Origin: Tenrec ecaudatus
Taxonomy: Eukaryota > Chordata > Mammalia > Afrosoricida > Tenrecidae
Assembly (NCBI RefSeq): GCF_050624435.1
Contig: NC_134539.1
Coordinates: forward strand, 49,384,001 to 49,448,000
Direction: 5' to 3'
Length of the DNA stretch: 64,000 bases
Below, in pieces: positions 21,835-32,580 of the stretch. The first letter of the stretch is position 1. Each line of letters begins with the position of its first letter. Position numbers and translations under genes: made by a program. Under the pieces are notes generated by a model. That model was not told where the DNA came from. It did not search any database and worked only from the letters and a program-made list of their open reading frames with translations.

Positions 21835-22010
21835 TATTTTAAAATTTTTTAACAGTACAATTTAGGTTAATTACATCATACAGTTCGCTCATTGTAAGCC
21901 CACATAATTTTCAGTTGGTTTATAAAAGTTGTGCGATCATCGCTACAATATGGTTTTAGAACATTTCCATCTCCCCTAAAATTTCCTTCAGGTCTCGTTG
22001 GCTCTGACAG
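21835..22010 (-). mobile_element. Old L1M 3' UTR fragment
   Basis: Reverse L1M-like 'ttttaacagtacaatttagg' followed by 'gttgtgcgatcatcgctac' and 'agaacatttccatctcccc'. Confidence 0.55.
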
Positions 22011-22214
22011 GTTTCCACCTTACACCAGTGGTTCTGACTTTCAAGGGTTTTGCTTTATAAGATATAAAATAAATTGACCTACCTATTCCGTCTACAAAGA
22101 GAACGACAAAGGCTTACTAGTACACCAAGCACATATTCTCCTTTTTACATGTAAATATCACCTTTCTATAGGTAAATTGTCATAATAGAAGTCAGAAATC
22201 TTAAATCAGAATTA

Positions 22215-22325
22215 GATGGGCCTAGCTTTGCATTGTCGGACTGCTGTACAAGTGGTGTGACTGTGGGCAAGTCATAGACTCCTCTGAGCCCAGCTCCCTC
22301 GTCCGTTCCACAGTGTGACACAGCG
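22215..22325 (+). mobile_element. MIR fragment
   Basis: GTGTGACTGTGGGCAAGTCA followed by a CTCTGAGCCCAG stretch is the MIR core in plus orientation. Confidence 0.7.
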
Positions 22326-22469
22326 TGCTGCCACTGGAAACGAGAAGCTCTCTCATTCCACGGAGCTTACGTTATTCGCATATTGTTATTTGCTATAATT
22401 CTATTGTATTGCTTCTATTTCATATGCTGGCCTTTTTGTGGTTAGAATAATGAGCCCCTAGGAACAAAA

Positions 22470-22670
22470 ACAAACTCACCACCACGGAGGCAGTTCCAAC
22501 TCACAGCCGCCCTAGAAGGGAGGGTGGATCGGCCTCTGTGGGTCTCTGAGACTCGGTGATTACGGCAGCGGAGAGCTGCATCTTTCTCCTACAGGCAGCT
22601 GGCGCTTTGGTGTGCTGACCCGCAGTTTGCCGCCCAGTGCATAAATCACTGTGCCATCAGGGCTCCTTCC
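22470..22670 (-). mobile_element. AfroSINE, inverted
   Basis: Nearly full-length reverse copy: GGCAGTTCCAACTCACAGCC at its tail side, CTGCATCTTTCTCCTACAGG mid-body, and ending CACTGTGCCATCAGGGCTCC, the complement of the AfroSINE head. Confidence 0.8.
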
Positions 22671-23219
22671 TGCGTCCACTCAGCGGGGCTTCAGAGTGTT
22701 TGTAGGCGAATGGGAATCTTAAAAATAGTGGGAAAGGAAAGGAACTTCCCACCAACGTTTGAATCCCCATTGAATATTACAATGAGACAGATTTGAAAAC
22801 ATTTTATAAATAATACGTTTGCTCTGTTTGATTTTTAAGACGTTAAACTTGGAAGTATTAACATTTTAATGAACTATAATAGGCTAGAAAATTAAGGGCA
22901 CTAGATAATATTTTTTATCATTTCATTTGAAGACTGTGCATCCTTTAGTGTAATGTAACTAAATGTTGCATCTCAAGCTTTTTGCTACCATCTTTTGTTG
23001 GTTGCTGTTTTTACATTCTGTCTTATATTCTAGGTTATTGTTAACACTGAAGTCTTGGAATTGGGACTCCCAGGACATTGATATAAGATTTGTAATAGAA
23101 ATGTCTGTGCTTCTGAGGTTTATACAAGTCAAGCAGAACCTTTTTATGATGCATTCTCCTTGAAGCAGTACACCCTCAAGGGGACTAATAGATGTGTTCT
23201 CTCTCCTTTCTCCATGTAG

Positions 23220-23332
23220 GGAAACTGAAACCCACAATGGCATTCATGTTAGGAAAACTGAAGATTAAAGGTAACATGGCCCTAGCGATCAAACTGGAGA
23301 GGCTAATGAATCAAATGAATGCCAAACTGTGA
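23220..23332 (+). CDS. HSDL2: HSDL2 last coding exon with PTS1 signal
   Basis: The terminal coding exon encodes KLKPTMAFMLGKLKIKGNMA then LAIKLERLMNQMNAKL and a TGA stop at 23330-23332. It completes the SCP2-like domain; human has KLKPTMAFMSGKLKIKGNMA and ends NARL. The acceptor is TTTCTCCATGTAG after a clear pyrimidine tract, and phase 1 entry joins FS-G to KLKP. The final tripeptide AKL fits the type 1 peroxisomal targeting signal recognised by PEX5, in line with the peroxisomal location reported for HSDL2. Together with the other three exons this gives 154 residues of a protein that is about 418 residues long in human; the SDR catalytic half lies before the window. Confidence 0.97.
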
Positions 23333-23510
23333 AAGAAAAAGGGGGAAGGACAAGCTGACCACTGAGTTCACCCAGTAAAAATGCTCAACTGTTCAAAATC
23401 TAAAGCTTGTTTTCTTTCCTATTGAATTTTAAGGATGTATGCATGTTTATCTTGAAAAAATGGAATTCCTATATCTGTAAGACTTGAAATTGTAATTAAA
23501 ACATGCAGCT

Positions 23511-23516
23511 AATAAA
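23511..23516 (+). promoter_or_regulatory. HSDL2: Proximal polyadenylation signal of HSDL2
   Basis: A canonical AATAAA about 180 bp after the stop codon would give a short 3' UTR isoform. Confidence 0.5.
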
Positions 23517-23807
23517 ACATAGCCTTCATTAAGTAGACTTATAAGGAATATGAATTTTTACATTTTGTGAGTTTGCTCTCAGAGCCTAATCATTGTTTCC
23601 TTAGAGAATATAATAAGCAAATCATCCTGGGTCGAAGCAATACAGTGATCTCTTTTCATAGTTTTTCCCATGTAAAATGAGACTAATCTGTTTAAAAATT
23701 TTAGTTTGAGATTATATATTAATGAGACTCTTTATGCTGTTTTGGATTTTTATATGATTATTTTTGAAGAAAATATTCTGCAGTGTATTTTCACAGAGAT
23801 ACCACCT

Positions 23808-23850
23808 AATAAACTACTTAATAAATTTTACTTGTGGATACTAAAATAAA
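23808..23850 (+). promoter_or_regulatory. HSDL2: Distal polyadenylation signal cluster of HSDL2
   Basis: Three AATAAA hexamers lie within 43 bp (23808, 23820, 23845). This is the likely main 3' end, about 500 bp after the stop. Confidence 0.6.
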
Positions 23851-23894
23851 ACAACAACACTGAGCTTCATTTTGTTAAGTATTTTCCAGGTGCA

Positions 23895-24115
23895 TGCTGT
23901 CCTTGTGTGTGTTGGTTGCCATGAGTTCGGCCGAGTCCTGGTCACCTGTGCACAGCAGAACCAAACCTGGCCCAGTCGTGTGGGCCTTCTCGGTGCTTCC
24001 TCTGGTTGAGCTGTCCCGTGTAAGGTCTCCCTCTGATTCCTTGACCCTTGATGTACCAGGCACGATGTCCTCCTCCAGGCACCCGTTCCTTCTAATCACT
24101 CAGCCATTAATATGA
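23895..24115 (-). mobile_element. RTE-like LINE fragment
   Basis: Degenerate reverse RTE: AGCAGAACCAAACCTGGCCC, then GGCACGATGTCCTCCTCCAG. It is the first repeat after the end of HSDL2. Confidence 0.5.
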
Positions 24116-24162
24116 TTCAGCTCATCGTAGTATGCATTTTTACTCACAAGTACAAGGGGGTA

Positions 24163-25285
24163 CCCCCCCCCAAAAATTACTGTCCTTTCATGTCCCTCTT
24201 CATTCACAGAAACAAAAAGAAATCCCACAGAGTGAGTTCTGGTGAGTAAGGTGTGTAAAGCAAGAGGCATGCTATTTTTTGCAAAAAACTGCCACACTGA
24301 GATGACTGCATGAGCAGGTGCATTGTTGTGGTGGCAAAACCAGTCCCCCTTCTGCCACAAATCAGGCCTTTTTTGTCACACACTGTTAGGCAATTTTTCA
24401 GAACCTCTAAGTAGAAAACCTGATTAATTCTCATGACCTGGTGGAACAAATTCCAAATGTACTATCCCGCCTCACATCAAAAAACCAAACGAGCATCATC
24501 TTAATCTTTGACTTCACTTGACAAGTTTTTTTGGGTTTTTTGGGGGGGTGGAGTGATGATGGCATCTTCCACTGTTTTGATTGATGTTTGCTTTTGAGGT
24601 CATAAGAATATCACCATATCTCATCAGTAAAGACCTTGGGAAAAAAGTCTGGGTCGCTTCGAAACTGTTCTTTCAAAGAATAGCATACTTCCACTCAATG
24701 CTCTTATTTACTGGTCAGTCAGAACCAGAGGCACAGATTTTACAGGCAACCCTTTTCATTCCCTGATCTTCTGTTAAAATCTGCTGAACTGAACTCCAAA
24801 TAACTTCCCATCTCTTCAGTCATCCATTGTTGGTCTTCAAGCACAAGTGCGTGAGTTTTGTCAACATTTTCATCCATTCAGGAAGATGATGGACATCCAG
24901 AATGAGGTTTGTCATTCATCAACATATCACCTTTTTTGAAATGATGAAGCCACTCGTACACTGATTTTTCCCCCCATAGCTCTGTTCTTGTAAGCTGTGT
25001 TCAACATTACAAGTTTCTGCGACATTGTCCCTAGTAAACAAAATCTCCCAGCCACAAGCAGTTCTCTTAAATTGGCCTCCCAGCCACAAGCAGTTCTCTT
25101 AAATTGGCCATCACAAACAACGAGAATTGAGCAAAACTGTTTTAGGAAAAAATTCACTGTGACCAGAGAACCTTCCCAGGCGATGCCACTGGGTGCACTA
25201 ACTCAAGTGAGTTTTTTGATACTCACCTAGTGGGAAAAAATGTGTACTAAAAAGTTCTGTGAAGTGAAGCTTTTGGGGGAGGGGG
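24163..25285 (-). mobile_element. Mariner transposon, degenerate, near full length
   Basis: A 1123-bp element. Its left end reads GGGGGTACCCCCCCCCAAAA and its right end inverted reads GGGGTACCCCCTCCCCCAAAA. The ends are taken at the TA (24161-24162 and 25286-25287); the true termini may instead include the outer G/C runs. A broken transposase lies on the minus strand. A 32-bp unit is tandemly duplicated at 25046-25109. Confidence 0.8.
24204..24449 (-). pseudogene. Mariner transposase remnant
   Basis: Two overlapping minus-strand frames (24204-24449 and 24100-24360) together carry mariner DD34D landmarks. They are RINQVFYLEVLKNCL, then in the other frame HHNNAPAHAVISVWQF, then YSPELTLWDFFLF. 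The frame switch between them and the Asn in the HHNNAPAH motif (normally HDNAPAH) show it is dead. The third catalytic Asp in WDFFLF is retained. Confidence 0.8.
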
Positions 25286-25599
25286 TACCCCTATTATGTA
25301 ACAAAATATTTAAAATTTTATCTGCAGGAGCAGGCACTTGGTCATAGTATTTTGAAATGAGAACAGTATAATGTTTGCTTTTAAACTAAAAAAAACATCA
25401 CCTTTAGTTTTAATCATTTAAAAACAATTGCTCTGTGTCATTCTTTTGTCATCATCTTCTCCTAAGAGTATTGGTATCGAATGATGTAGCTAATTCTGAC
25501 ATTTTTGAGAATTATAATGTTCCGAGCATCTTAGAGTCAGAAATGGGAAGGGACCATCCTAAGAACAAAATTAGTCAATGTTAACCAACTAGAAGAACT

Positions 25600-25745
25600 A
25601 GTGGTGGTGTAATGGTTAGCACTCTCCTGTAAACTAAAAGGTGATTGGTTCAGATCACCTGGGAACTCTGCAGAAGAAAGATCTGGCAGTCTGTTCTCAT
25701 AAAGATTATCCCATGTAGTTGCTAAGTCAAAATACCTTGGGAGCA
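25600..25745 (+). mobile_element. AfroSINE, 5' part
   Basis: AGTGGTGGTGTAATGGTTAG with a following tRNA-like B-box region (GGTTCAGATCACCTG) is the tRNA-derived head of AfroSINE. The body continues to the CATAAAGATTATCCCATG stretch. It is a pseudogene of a tRNA, not a tRNA gene. Confidence 0.7.
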
Positions 25746-25764
25746 CTTAACAAGAACAATAGCC

Positions 25765-25965
25765 AACAAAAGAGCCCCTGGGCAGCAGAAGCAGCCAAGC
25801 ACTCAACTATTAGCTGAAAGATTGGCAGTTCGAATCCACCCAGGAGAGCCTCAGATGACAGGAGCGAAGATATGGGTCTGAGTACAGGCTTGAAAATCCT
25901 GTGGAGCTGTTCTCCATACATGGGATTGCCTCTGGTTGGGGTCAACTCGATCACAACAGCTACTA
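25765..25965 (+). mobile_element. AfroSINE
   Basis: Full-length diverged copy: AGAGCCCCTGGGCAGCAGAA, TTGGCAGTTCGAATCCACC and the tail GGTTGGGGTCAACTCGATCA. It lies head to tail with the copy at 25600. Confidence 0.75.
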
Positions 25966-26744
25966 AAAATCTCCAAATTGACCTTGATTGGTGCTTGGAG
26001 ACTTCATATACTACCCCACCTCCATTATGCCTAGCTAGCGTGATTTGGGGCTGGCAGCCTCCAAACACCATTGGTAGCTCGAAGTCCTTTCTAGCCACCT
26101 GAATGGCTGACAGAAGCCTGATCGGATACTGCTGGGACATGTTCTGCTGAAGCTTTTCTGAAAACTTCTTCCTCAGCTATCGTCTCAGAGTCTCGGGGTT
26201 TATGCAACAAAAAGAAAATCTCTTGAGGCAGGAATTCTGGGTTCTGGATTCTGAAATGTGAAGGTGATACTAAAAGGCTCTAAGATAATTGGGACCCTAG
26301 TTTTCACATCAGCAACTGAGGGAGTTGGGTGCAGGCATCCGCAGCCCTTTGTGCTCATTCAGAAATGCCATCTACCGGCGCTCTTCTGTCAGAAATGAAG
26401 CACATATTTGATGGAGCAGTAGAATTTATAAGAGAATGGCCCAACCTACAGTGCTGAAACGCCTTGTGCCACACATCCATCTAACATAATTCACTGTGTT
26501 ACTTTCCATGTTTGGGATGTCTGTTCATTGAGCTTCCCAGCAACCTTAAATGGGCATTTGTTATGTTATACAGTAGCTGAATCAGTCTTGTATGGAGGGG
26601 TATGGAAAGAAACTATGCTTTTTAATTATTTAGTAAAGTTAAGTAAACTTCTTAACATGTCTCATTGCTAATAATCCTATGTATCATCAAATCCTCTTAA
26701 ATAATGCTTGTTTGTGACATAAAAACTTTTTTTGGGTAACAAAA

Positions 26745-26930
26745 AAGCTCACTGCTATCGTGTCAATGCTGACTCATGGTGACCTATAAGGCAGGATAGA
26801 ACTGGCCCTGTGGGGTTCAGAGATGGCAGTTCTTCATGGGAATAGGAAGTCTCCATGTTTCTTTGTTCCATGGTTTAGAACTGCTGACCTCAGCCCAACA
26901 CCTAAGCACTATGCCACCAGGGCTCCTGGT
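26745..26930 (-). mobile_element. AfroSINE, inverted
   Basis: Reverse copy: CTGACTCATGGTGACCTATA, GGCAGGATAGAACTGGCCCT, ending TATGCCACCAGGGCTCC, the complement of the SINE head. Confidence 0.8.
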
Positions 26931-26934
26931 AATA

Positions 26935-27070
26935 TGTGGAAACTAAAATTCACCATTGTAACCATCTTTAAGTCCGGTGAAACAGCATTGATTACGACCA
27001 GTTTTTGTGTGGCCATCCTCTTCATTGCTCCAAAAACCTCTTTCATTCCATAAAGAATTTTCACTGGAAA
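26935..27070 (-). mobile_element. Old L1M 3' UTR fragment
   Basis: AAAATTCACCATTGTAACCA and a following 'tttaagtccggtg' correspond to the widespread L1M 3' UTR motif. Confidence 0.6.
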
Positions 27071-27654
27071 AACACTGTCACTTGCAGCTTTCTCTTGTCT
27101 TACGATGCAAATCTTTCAGCATAACTTTATTGTTTGGAATGCTAGTTATGATAATATCTATATAAGTTCACTACATATCCCAGCTGTAACCTATGGGCTA
27201 AACCTGAGAAAGATTTTCGTCTTCCCCTATATCTTTGTTTTCTTTTTAAAAGAAGAGGACAAATACAATTCAGCCTGAGAGTGAAGTTCTTGGATTACAA
27301 TTACTGCAAATCAGTTGTAAGAAAGGGCAAACAGTATAACAACGCTCCGTCTGGGAGCCTGTCACTTGTGATAAGTAACCAGGAGACCTAGAAATTCCTG
27401 ACTCTTACTCATCTTCCCTGTGAGTCACCACTGAAAGTGTGTGCGCATCATAAAAGGTGGTATTCCGCATATCTTCTGAGCAGGCCACATTTCAGAGAGA
27501 TTTCATCATGGGGGATACTAGATCTTCCTTGTCAAACCACTGATTATCCATGCCCTGTCGAGTTTATACAAACTGTTCCCTAACCTAAAAAGCCAAGGGG
27601 CAGATGGGATATCCCAGTTCGCTGCTGTTCAGTGGCACTTTGAGTGATCGTGGG

Positions 27655-27815
27655 AATTTCTACCGCCCAGTATGCGAGCCACTAACTAGCCACCACATGT
27701 GGCTCTTGAGCACTTTAAACGGGACTGGATCAATGAGGAACTAATTGATATCAAATTGTGATATTTTAATTCATTTAAATGTCAGTAGCCGCGTACAGCT
27801 ATTAAAGGTCAGTGC
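27655..27815. mobile_element. Ancient hAT-type MITE
   Basis: GAGCCACTAACTAGCCACCA then ATGTGGCTCTTGAGCACTTT is typical of a mammal-wide hAT/MER-type MITE. A second ancient MITE-like piece lies at 28310-28440 (CAGTATGTCTGGGGGGCAT). Confidence 0.55.
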
Positions 27816-28019
27816 AGGGTGAGTTGTGAGGAGAGGATGTGGTCAGTAGGAAGACCTAGTGGAGAAAGTGGGCCTTCCACTCCTGTCCCTCTGCACTCGG
27901 TTCCACACAGCTGTCATAGTGATCTCTTCAACGTGTAAATCAGATCGTATCACACCTTAGCTCAACACACGCCCTTGGTTGAGCTCAGAGAAGTCGGAGT
28001 CATACGTGGTTTGCAATCT

Positions 28020-28170
28020 ACTCCCTTGAAGGTAGCCAATCAAAGCCACTCAGTGGCTCTTTGGAAGACAGGCCCGGCAAAGCGCTTGAGTGATGATTGA
28101 CAGCCTTGGAAATACTCGGGCGGTTCGATGCTGTCCTCTGGGTTGGAATTGACGATCCCACTGGGTTTGC
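28020..28170 (+). mobile_element. AfroSINE body fragment
   Basis: Diverged body and tail: GATTGACAGCCTTGGAAATA and a 'gggttggaattgacgatc' stretch. Confidence 0.5.
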
Positions 28171-28605
28171 ATCTGGTGGTTAATCTTTATGAAATCATTC
28201 TCCAGCAGGGAGGCTAATGAGTTTGAACTGCCGTTTTGGCCACTTACTTGAGGTCACTATCACCGCTCTGGACTGTACTCATTCTTATTCCAAGGTTAGG
28301 GATTGAAAACAGTGCTTCTTAATCATCTGGCACACCTATTAACTGCAGCTTCCAGTTCAGTATGTCTGGGGGGCATTTCAAATAAATTCCCACGCGAGGG
28401 GCTCTGGGTGCTGCTGCCTGGAGAATTGCGACATGACAAAAAGACCTAAGGAGCTTTCTGAAGTTCTGACCCTGGAATACTGGGTAGAAAGAGAAATGGT
28501 ATTAGTGACACTGTATCGGGATGTTGGGTGAGTCCTATCTCTAACATTGGACCTTCCTCAATCCCTCTGTGGAGGGATTACCACAAGCTGCAAAAGGCCT
28601 AGCTT

Positions 28606-28800
28606 TTTTTTTTTTTTTTTTTAACATTTTTATTGGCACTTCATCCACATGCCATACAACTCAATAATTCAATCCTATCAAGAAGTTGTACAATCACCCC
28701 TAGAATCCTATGACATTTTCATCAAGAAGAGTTGCACAATCACCACAGTCCATTCTAGAACATTTTCTTCTTCCTTGTACTCATTGTGACTCATGTAATT
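28606..28800 (-). mobile_element. Old LINE 3' end after poly(T)
   Basis: A run of about 20 T (28603-28622) is followed by an A/T-rich stretch with 'tcctatgacattttcatcaag' and 'gttgcacaatcaccac'. It looks like a reverse-oriented old L1 3' UTR. Confidence 0.5.
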
Positions 28801-28815
28801 GTTTTTTAAAACTGG

Positions 28816-29215
28816 CGGAAATGCTGGGAGAGTGGAGGGCGGGTGGGTTGGAAAGGGGGAACTGACTACAAGGATCCACATGTGACCTCCTCCCAGGGAG
28901 AGGGACGGCAGAGAAGGGGGGGAAGGGAGACTCCGGATAGGGCAAGATATGACAAAATAACAATCTGTGGATTATCAAGGGCTCATGAGGGAGGGGGTAG
29001 CGAGGAGGGAAGGAAAAAAAAAGAGGACCTGATGCAAAGGGCTTAAGTGGAGACCAAATGCTTTGAGAGTGATTAGGGCAAAGAATGTACGCGGATGTGC
29101 TTTACACAATTGATGTATGTATATGTGTGGATTATGATAAGAGTTGTATGAGCCCCTAATAAAATGTAAAAAAAGGAAATGGTTAGGGCAAAGAATGTAC
29201 AGACGTGCTTTCCGC
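28816..29215 (+). mobile_element. Young L1 3' end with second tail module
   Basis: Plus-oriented L1 3' UTR ending GAGCCCCTAATAAAATG at about 29165. It is followed at once by the start of a second tail module (GTTAGGGCAAAGAATGTACA), broken off near 29215. This repeats the double-tail arrangement seen at 2726 and 55190. Confidence 0.75.
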
Positions 29216-29800
29216 GGAGCTGCCCTTTCTGGGTACTCCCTGAGGTGCTCAGGGCATGCTGGGCAGGCAGGTCTAGTGGGAGACTGCAGACAGAGAATGT
29301 CTCACGGCTGAGGGACTTTGAATTGGGGAAACCCCTGTGCTCTCTAGTGGGCTGCAGACGTACTCAGCCACTGTCTCAGAGGAAGAGAGTATCTTTTTGC
29401 CACTGACAGCGACCCCCACGGGATGCTCCTCTGGAAGGAGACCCTGTGCCTTCCGAGGGTGTTTGCTATCCAAATGTGCTTGTCAAGGTCTCACTTGTTA
29501 GAGGCCAGAGAGGCGGCTCCACCTCAGAGGCACCTAAGAACAACTAACCCTTGCTGGGCCCACACCCTGCTCCCCATTGGGGTTGTCGTGGAGCCTGCCA
29601 AGGCAGCCACGGTGCCCAGCCAGCTCTTGGAACTGTGCCTCTTGTTGGCCAACCCTCTACTTGAACAGGCGTGGTGTCTGTTTCAGAGCCCGCTCTCGCC
29701 GCTCTTTTGAAGTACGAGGGGTGAAACAGCCGGTGAAACAGCCTGGTGGGACGTGTCGTGCATTCGCAGACAGATTTGGTGGGTCTGGCAGTCCAAGAGG
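29216..29800. other. Intergenic sequence, nothing recognised
   Basis: GC-richer than its surroundings, with several overlapping open frames but no recognisable protein family, start context or splice signals. I cannot assign a gene. Confidence 0.4.
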
Positions 29801-29804
29801 GGTC

Positions 29805-29975
29805 CTGGTAGCCGAATGGGTTTCTCGTTTGGCAGCAAATGGCGAAGTCAGCTGTTCAAACCCACCAACTTCCCTGAGGGAGCGGGAGGCGGTTTTCTGT
29901 GCAGATTTACAACCTCGGAAACCCAAAAAGGCAATTTTACTGGGAGTCAGAATCAACTCGATGGCAGGGAGTTTC
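29805..29975 (+). mobile_element. AfroSINE
   Basis: GGTCCTGGTAGCCGAATGGG at the head, AGCTGTTCAAACCCACCAAC mid, and GGGAGTCAGAATCAACTCGA at the tail. The ORFs crossing it are spurious. Confidence 0.75.
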
Positions 29976-30389
29976 TGGCAGGGCGGGGTCCTTTCAATGT
30001 TCTCCCCCAACACCGTCACGCAACTGCATCAATTCTTTTAGTCTTTTTATTGATTGTCCGGCGTCCCCAAGCCTGTGCAGTCACTGGGTTATGTCAGGCC
30101 CACCCCCACGGGCAGCTCTGCTCTTTAAAACGATCAATTCCACAGCTTGCCCAATGGACCTCCTCCTTAGGGTGTGAGAGGTGCTATCACAAGGTGTCAA
30201 ACACACCTCACCTGTCGTCCATAATGAACCTGTGTTCCTTTTCTTCTGGAGCCTGGCCCGGCAAACACGAGCACAAACGGACACTTGCAACCCACAGCAG
30301 GCCCGGGACAAAAGATTTGGTAGGAACGAAAAGTTGCCAGGATAAAATGTCATGAGACCACCTCAGACAACATTTAGAAGTGAGGGGTC

Positions 30390-30899
30390 TGAGTAGTTTA
30401 TTGTGCCAACCTGGCTGATAAACACAGGTGGGGTTAATTGAAGGGCGGAGGGAAAAATGACTCGGTGAGCCTCGCCTTGCTAGTTCTTGGGTCTCTTGCT
30501 TTCTCATGGTCGGACCAGGGAGCAGCTGCCTTAGCCAGTTCCCTGCTTCAGCTGGCAAGGCTCACTTCCTGCAAGAAATCCCTGAGGAGAAGCCACATGG
30601 ACCTACTCCGATGCAGCCCTGGGTGCTGGAGCAGCCATGTGGAGACCCCTGCCAGCACTGAGATGCATACATGTTCACTGACTCGGCTTTCCCCCTGCAG
30701 TTGGCATCATTGCGTGTGTTTTGTGAGATAGAGGAGGACTTTGTGGATTGGTGTCTGACATATGGGTTAATGTTGGACTTGTGGGCTTGGGCAGCAGTGG
30801 GTTGGGATGTTTTCTTGATGTGCACTTACTCTTTATATAAAACTCTCTTACACATGAGTTTCTGTGGATTTGTTTCTCTAATGTACCCAGATGAACACA
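30390..30899 (+). mobile_element. Probable LTR, related to the one at 63090
   Basis: About 510 bp beginning TGAGTAGTTTATTGTGCC and ending ACCCAGATGAACACA. It shares GGAGAAGCCACATGGACC, GAGACCCCTGCCAGC, GGCATCATTGCGTGTGTTTT and a TATATAAAACTCTCTTA element near the 3' end with the copy at 63090-63680. No clear target duplication is visible. It looks like an ERVL/MaLR-type LTR. No viral coding sequence is present. Confidence 0.55.
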
Positions 30900-31014
30900 C
30901 TGGCCAAGGACCACCCCTTCCCCACTGTGTACTCATGATCATCCCTCAGAGACCGGCCACCTACTCATACTCCCTCAATGTGCTTGCTGGTGTGTGTGTG
31001 TACACCTGCAACAA

Positions 31015-31090
31015 AACAACCCACCCAAACTCACAGTTACTGAGTCCATTCTGACGGAGAGTGACTCTATAAATCCCCTGTTTCTAGGAC
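31015..31090 (-). mobile_element. AfroSINE tail fragment, inverted
   Basis: AACTCACAGTTACTGAGTCC and a short following body segment resemble a reversed, eroded AfroSINE. Confidence 0.35.
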
Positions 31091-31339
31091 TTACCTTGGT
31101 GACTCAAGTCCTGGCTGGGTCCTTGCTTCCTCTTTACTTTCACCTGGTCTCTTTGCCTCTCAGCCCCACAGAGAGAGACGTGGGTTGGTCATAACACCAA
31201 GAAGAATGGTAATGAGAAGGAGGCAAGGATTTTCCCCTGAGTGGACAGGGAGCCCCTCTCCAAGGGCCTGCACCCTGAATTGAGACTTCTGGTGTCCTAA
31301 ACTGTAAGAAAAGAAATGTCTCTTCTTTAAAACCACCTG

Positions 31340-31890
31340 TGTGTGTGGCATTTCTGTAATGCTAGCATTAAATGAGGCACTGGGTCATATGGTAATTCTA
31401 TGTTTACCTTCTAGAGGAACTGCCAGGCTGCTTCCCATAGCAGCTGGAGCACTTTTCCGTCTCACCAGTAAGGAACAAAGGTGCCACGTCTCTGCTTCCT
31501 CACCAGCATGTCATTTTCCATTTGGGGGTAATAATCACCCAAGTAGGTGTGGAGTGGTATTTCCTGGTGGTTCTGATGTGCATTTCCTTGGTGACTAATA
31601 GCTTTACATATTGTCACACATTTGCTATTTGTATATCGTCTAAGGAGAAATGCCTTTTCAAGTCCTTGGCCCTGCCCTCCCTATTCCTTTTCAATTCTAT
31701 TGCCTGGATTTTTGTTGTTGATTTCTAGTTCTTTCTGTAATCTGGATATGAAACTCATCAGATACATGACTCAGAAAAATTGTCCTTTCAACAATTTGAT
31801 CAATGTTTTTTGATGTCCCCCAATTTTTAAAAATTTTGATGAAGTTCAATTTTCTTTCTTTTGTTGTGTTTTTGATATCATATCTTTGTT
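31340..31890 (-). mobile_element. Old L1M 3' region, host of the LINE nest (left part)
   Basis: Reverse-oriented old L1: CACCAGCATGTCATTTTCCA, 'tctaaggagaaatgccttttc', 'catcagatacatgactcag'. It is split at 31891 by young L1 insertions. Its continuation is at 33871-33965 ('ccctctgttttaatctaagg', 'catggatccatttgagctg'). Confidence 0.75.
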
Positions 31891-31900
31891 AAAAATAGGC

Positions 31901-32565
31901 ACTGTTCAACAAAGCCCACATGGAAGAAGCACACCAGCCTATGTGATCATGAAGTGTCAATGGGATCAGGTATTAGGCATCAAAGAACAAAAATATCATA
32001 TCATTGTGAATGAAGGGGAGTGCGGAGTGGGGACCCAAAGCCCATCTGTAGACAACTGGACATCCCCTTACAGAAGGGTTGTGGGGAGGAGATGAGCCAT
32101 TCAGGGTGCAGTGTAGCACAGATGAAACATACAACTTTCCTCTAGTTCCCCTCCTCTCCCCCACTGTCATGATCCCAATTCTACCTTACAAGTCTGGCTA
32201 GACCAGAAGATGTACACTGGTACAGATAGGAGCTGGAAATACACGGAATCCAGGAGGATGGAGGGAAAGTAGAGTAGAAAGGGGGAACCAATTACAAGAA
32301 TCTACATATAACTCCTTCCCTGGGGGGTGGACAACAGAAAAGTGGGTGAAGGGAGATGTCGGACAGTGTAAGATATGACATACTAATAATTTATAAATTA
32401 TCAAGGGTTCGTGAGGAAAGAAGGGGGAGGGAGGGAGGGGCAAAAATATGAGGAGCTGACACCAAGGGCTCAAGTAGAAAGAAAATGTTTTGAGAATGAT
32501 AACTGCAACAAATGTACACATGTGCTTGACACAATGGATTTACGAACTCCCAACAAAATTATTTA
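31901..32565 (+). mobile_element. Young L1 3' end, first insertion of nest
   Basis: Plus-oriented L1 3' UTR of about 665 bp. Target duplication AAAAATAGGC is at 31891-31900 and again immediately after its tail at 32566-32575. The landmarks match the other young L1 copies (ACCCAAAGCCCATCTGTAGA, AATTATCAAGGGTTCG). Confidence 0.85.
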
Positions 32566-32580
32566 AAAAAATAGGCCTTG

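Larger units (their letters stand above)
23333..23870 (+). other. HSDL2: HSDL2 3' UTR
   Basis: About 540 bp of AT-rich sequence between the HSDL2 stop and the last polyadenylation signals. It is free of recognisable young repeats, consistent with a constrained 3' UTR. The exact 3' end is inferred from the AATAAA positions. Confidence 0.7.

Noticed and set aside
25600..25665. tRNA-like sequence
   Set aside because: It is the tRNA-derived head of an AfroSINE, followed by the SINE body, with mismatches in the expected stems.
29577..30355. Overlapping open frames of 92-200 codons on both strands
   Set aside because: They cross an AfroSINE and unassigned DNA, with no splice sites or family resemblance. 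The GC-richer composition explains the lack of stops.
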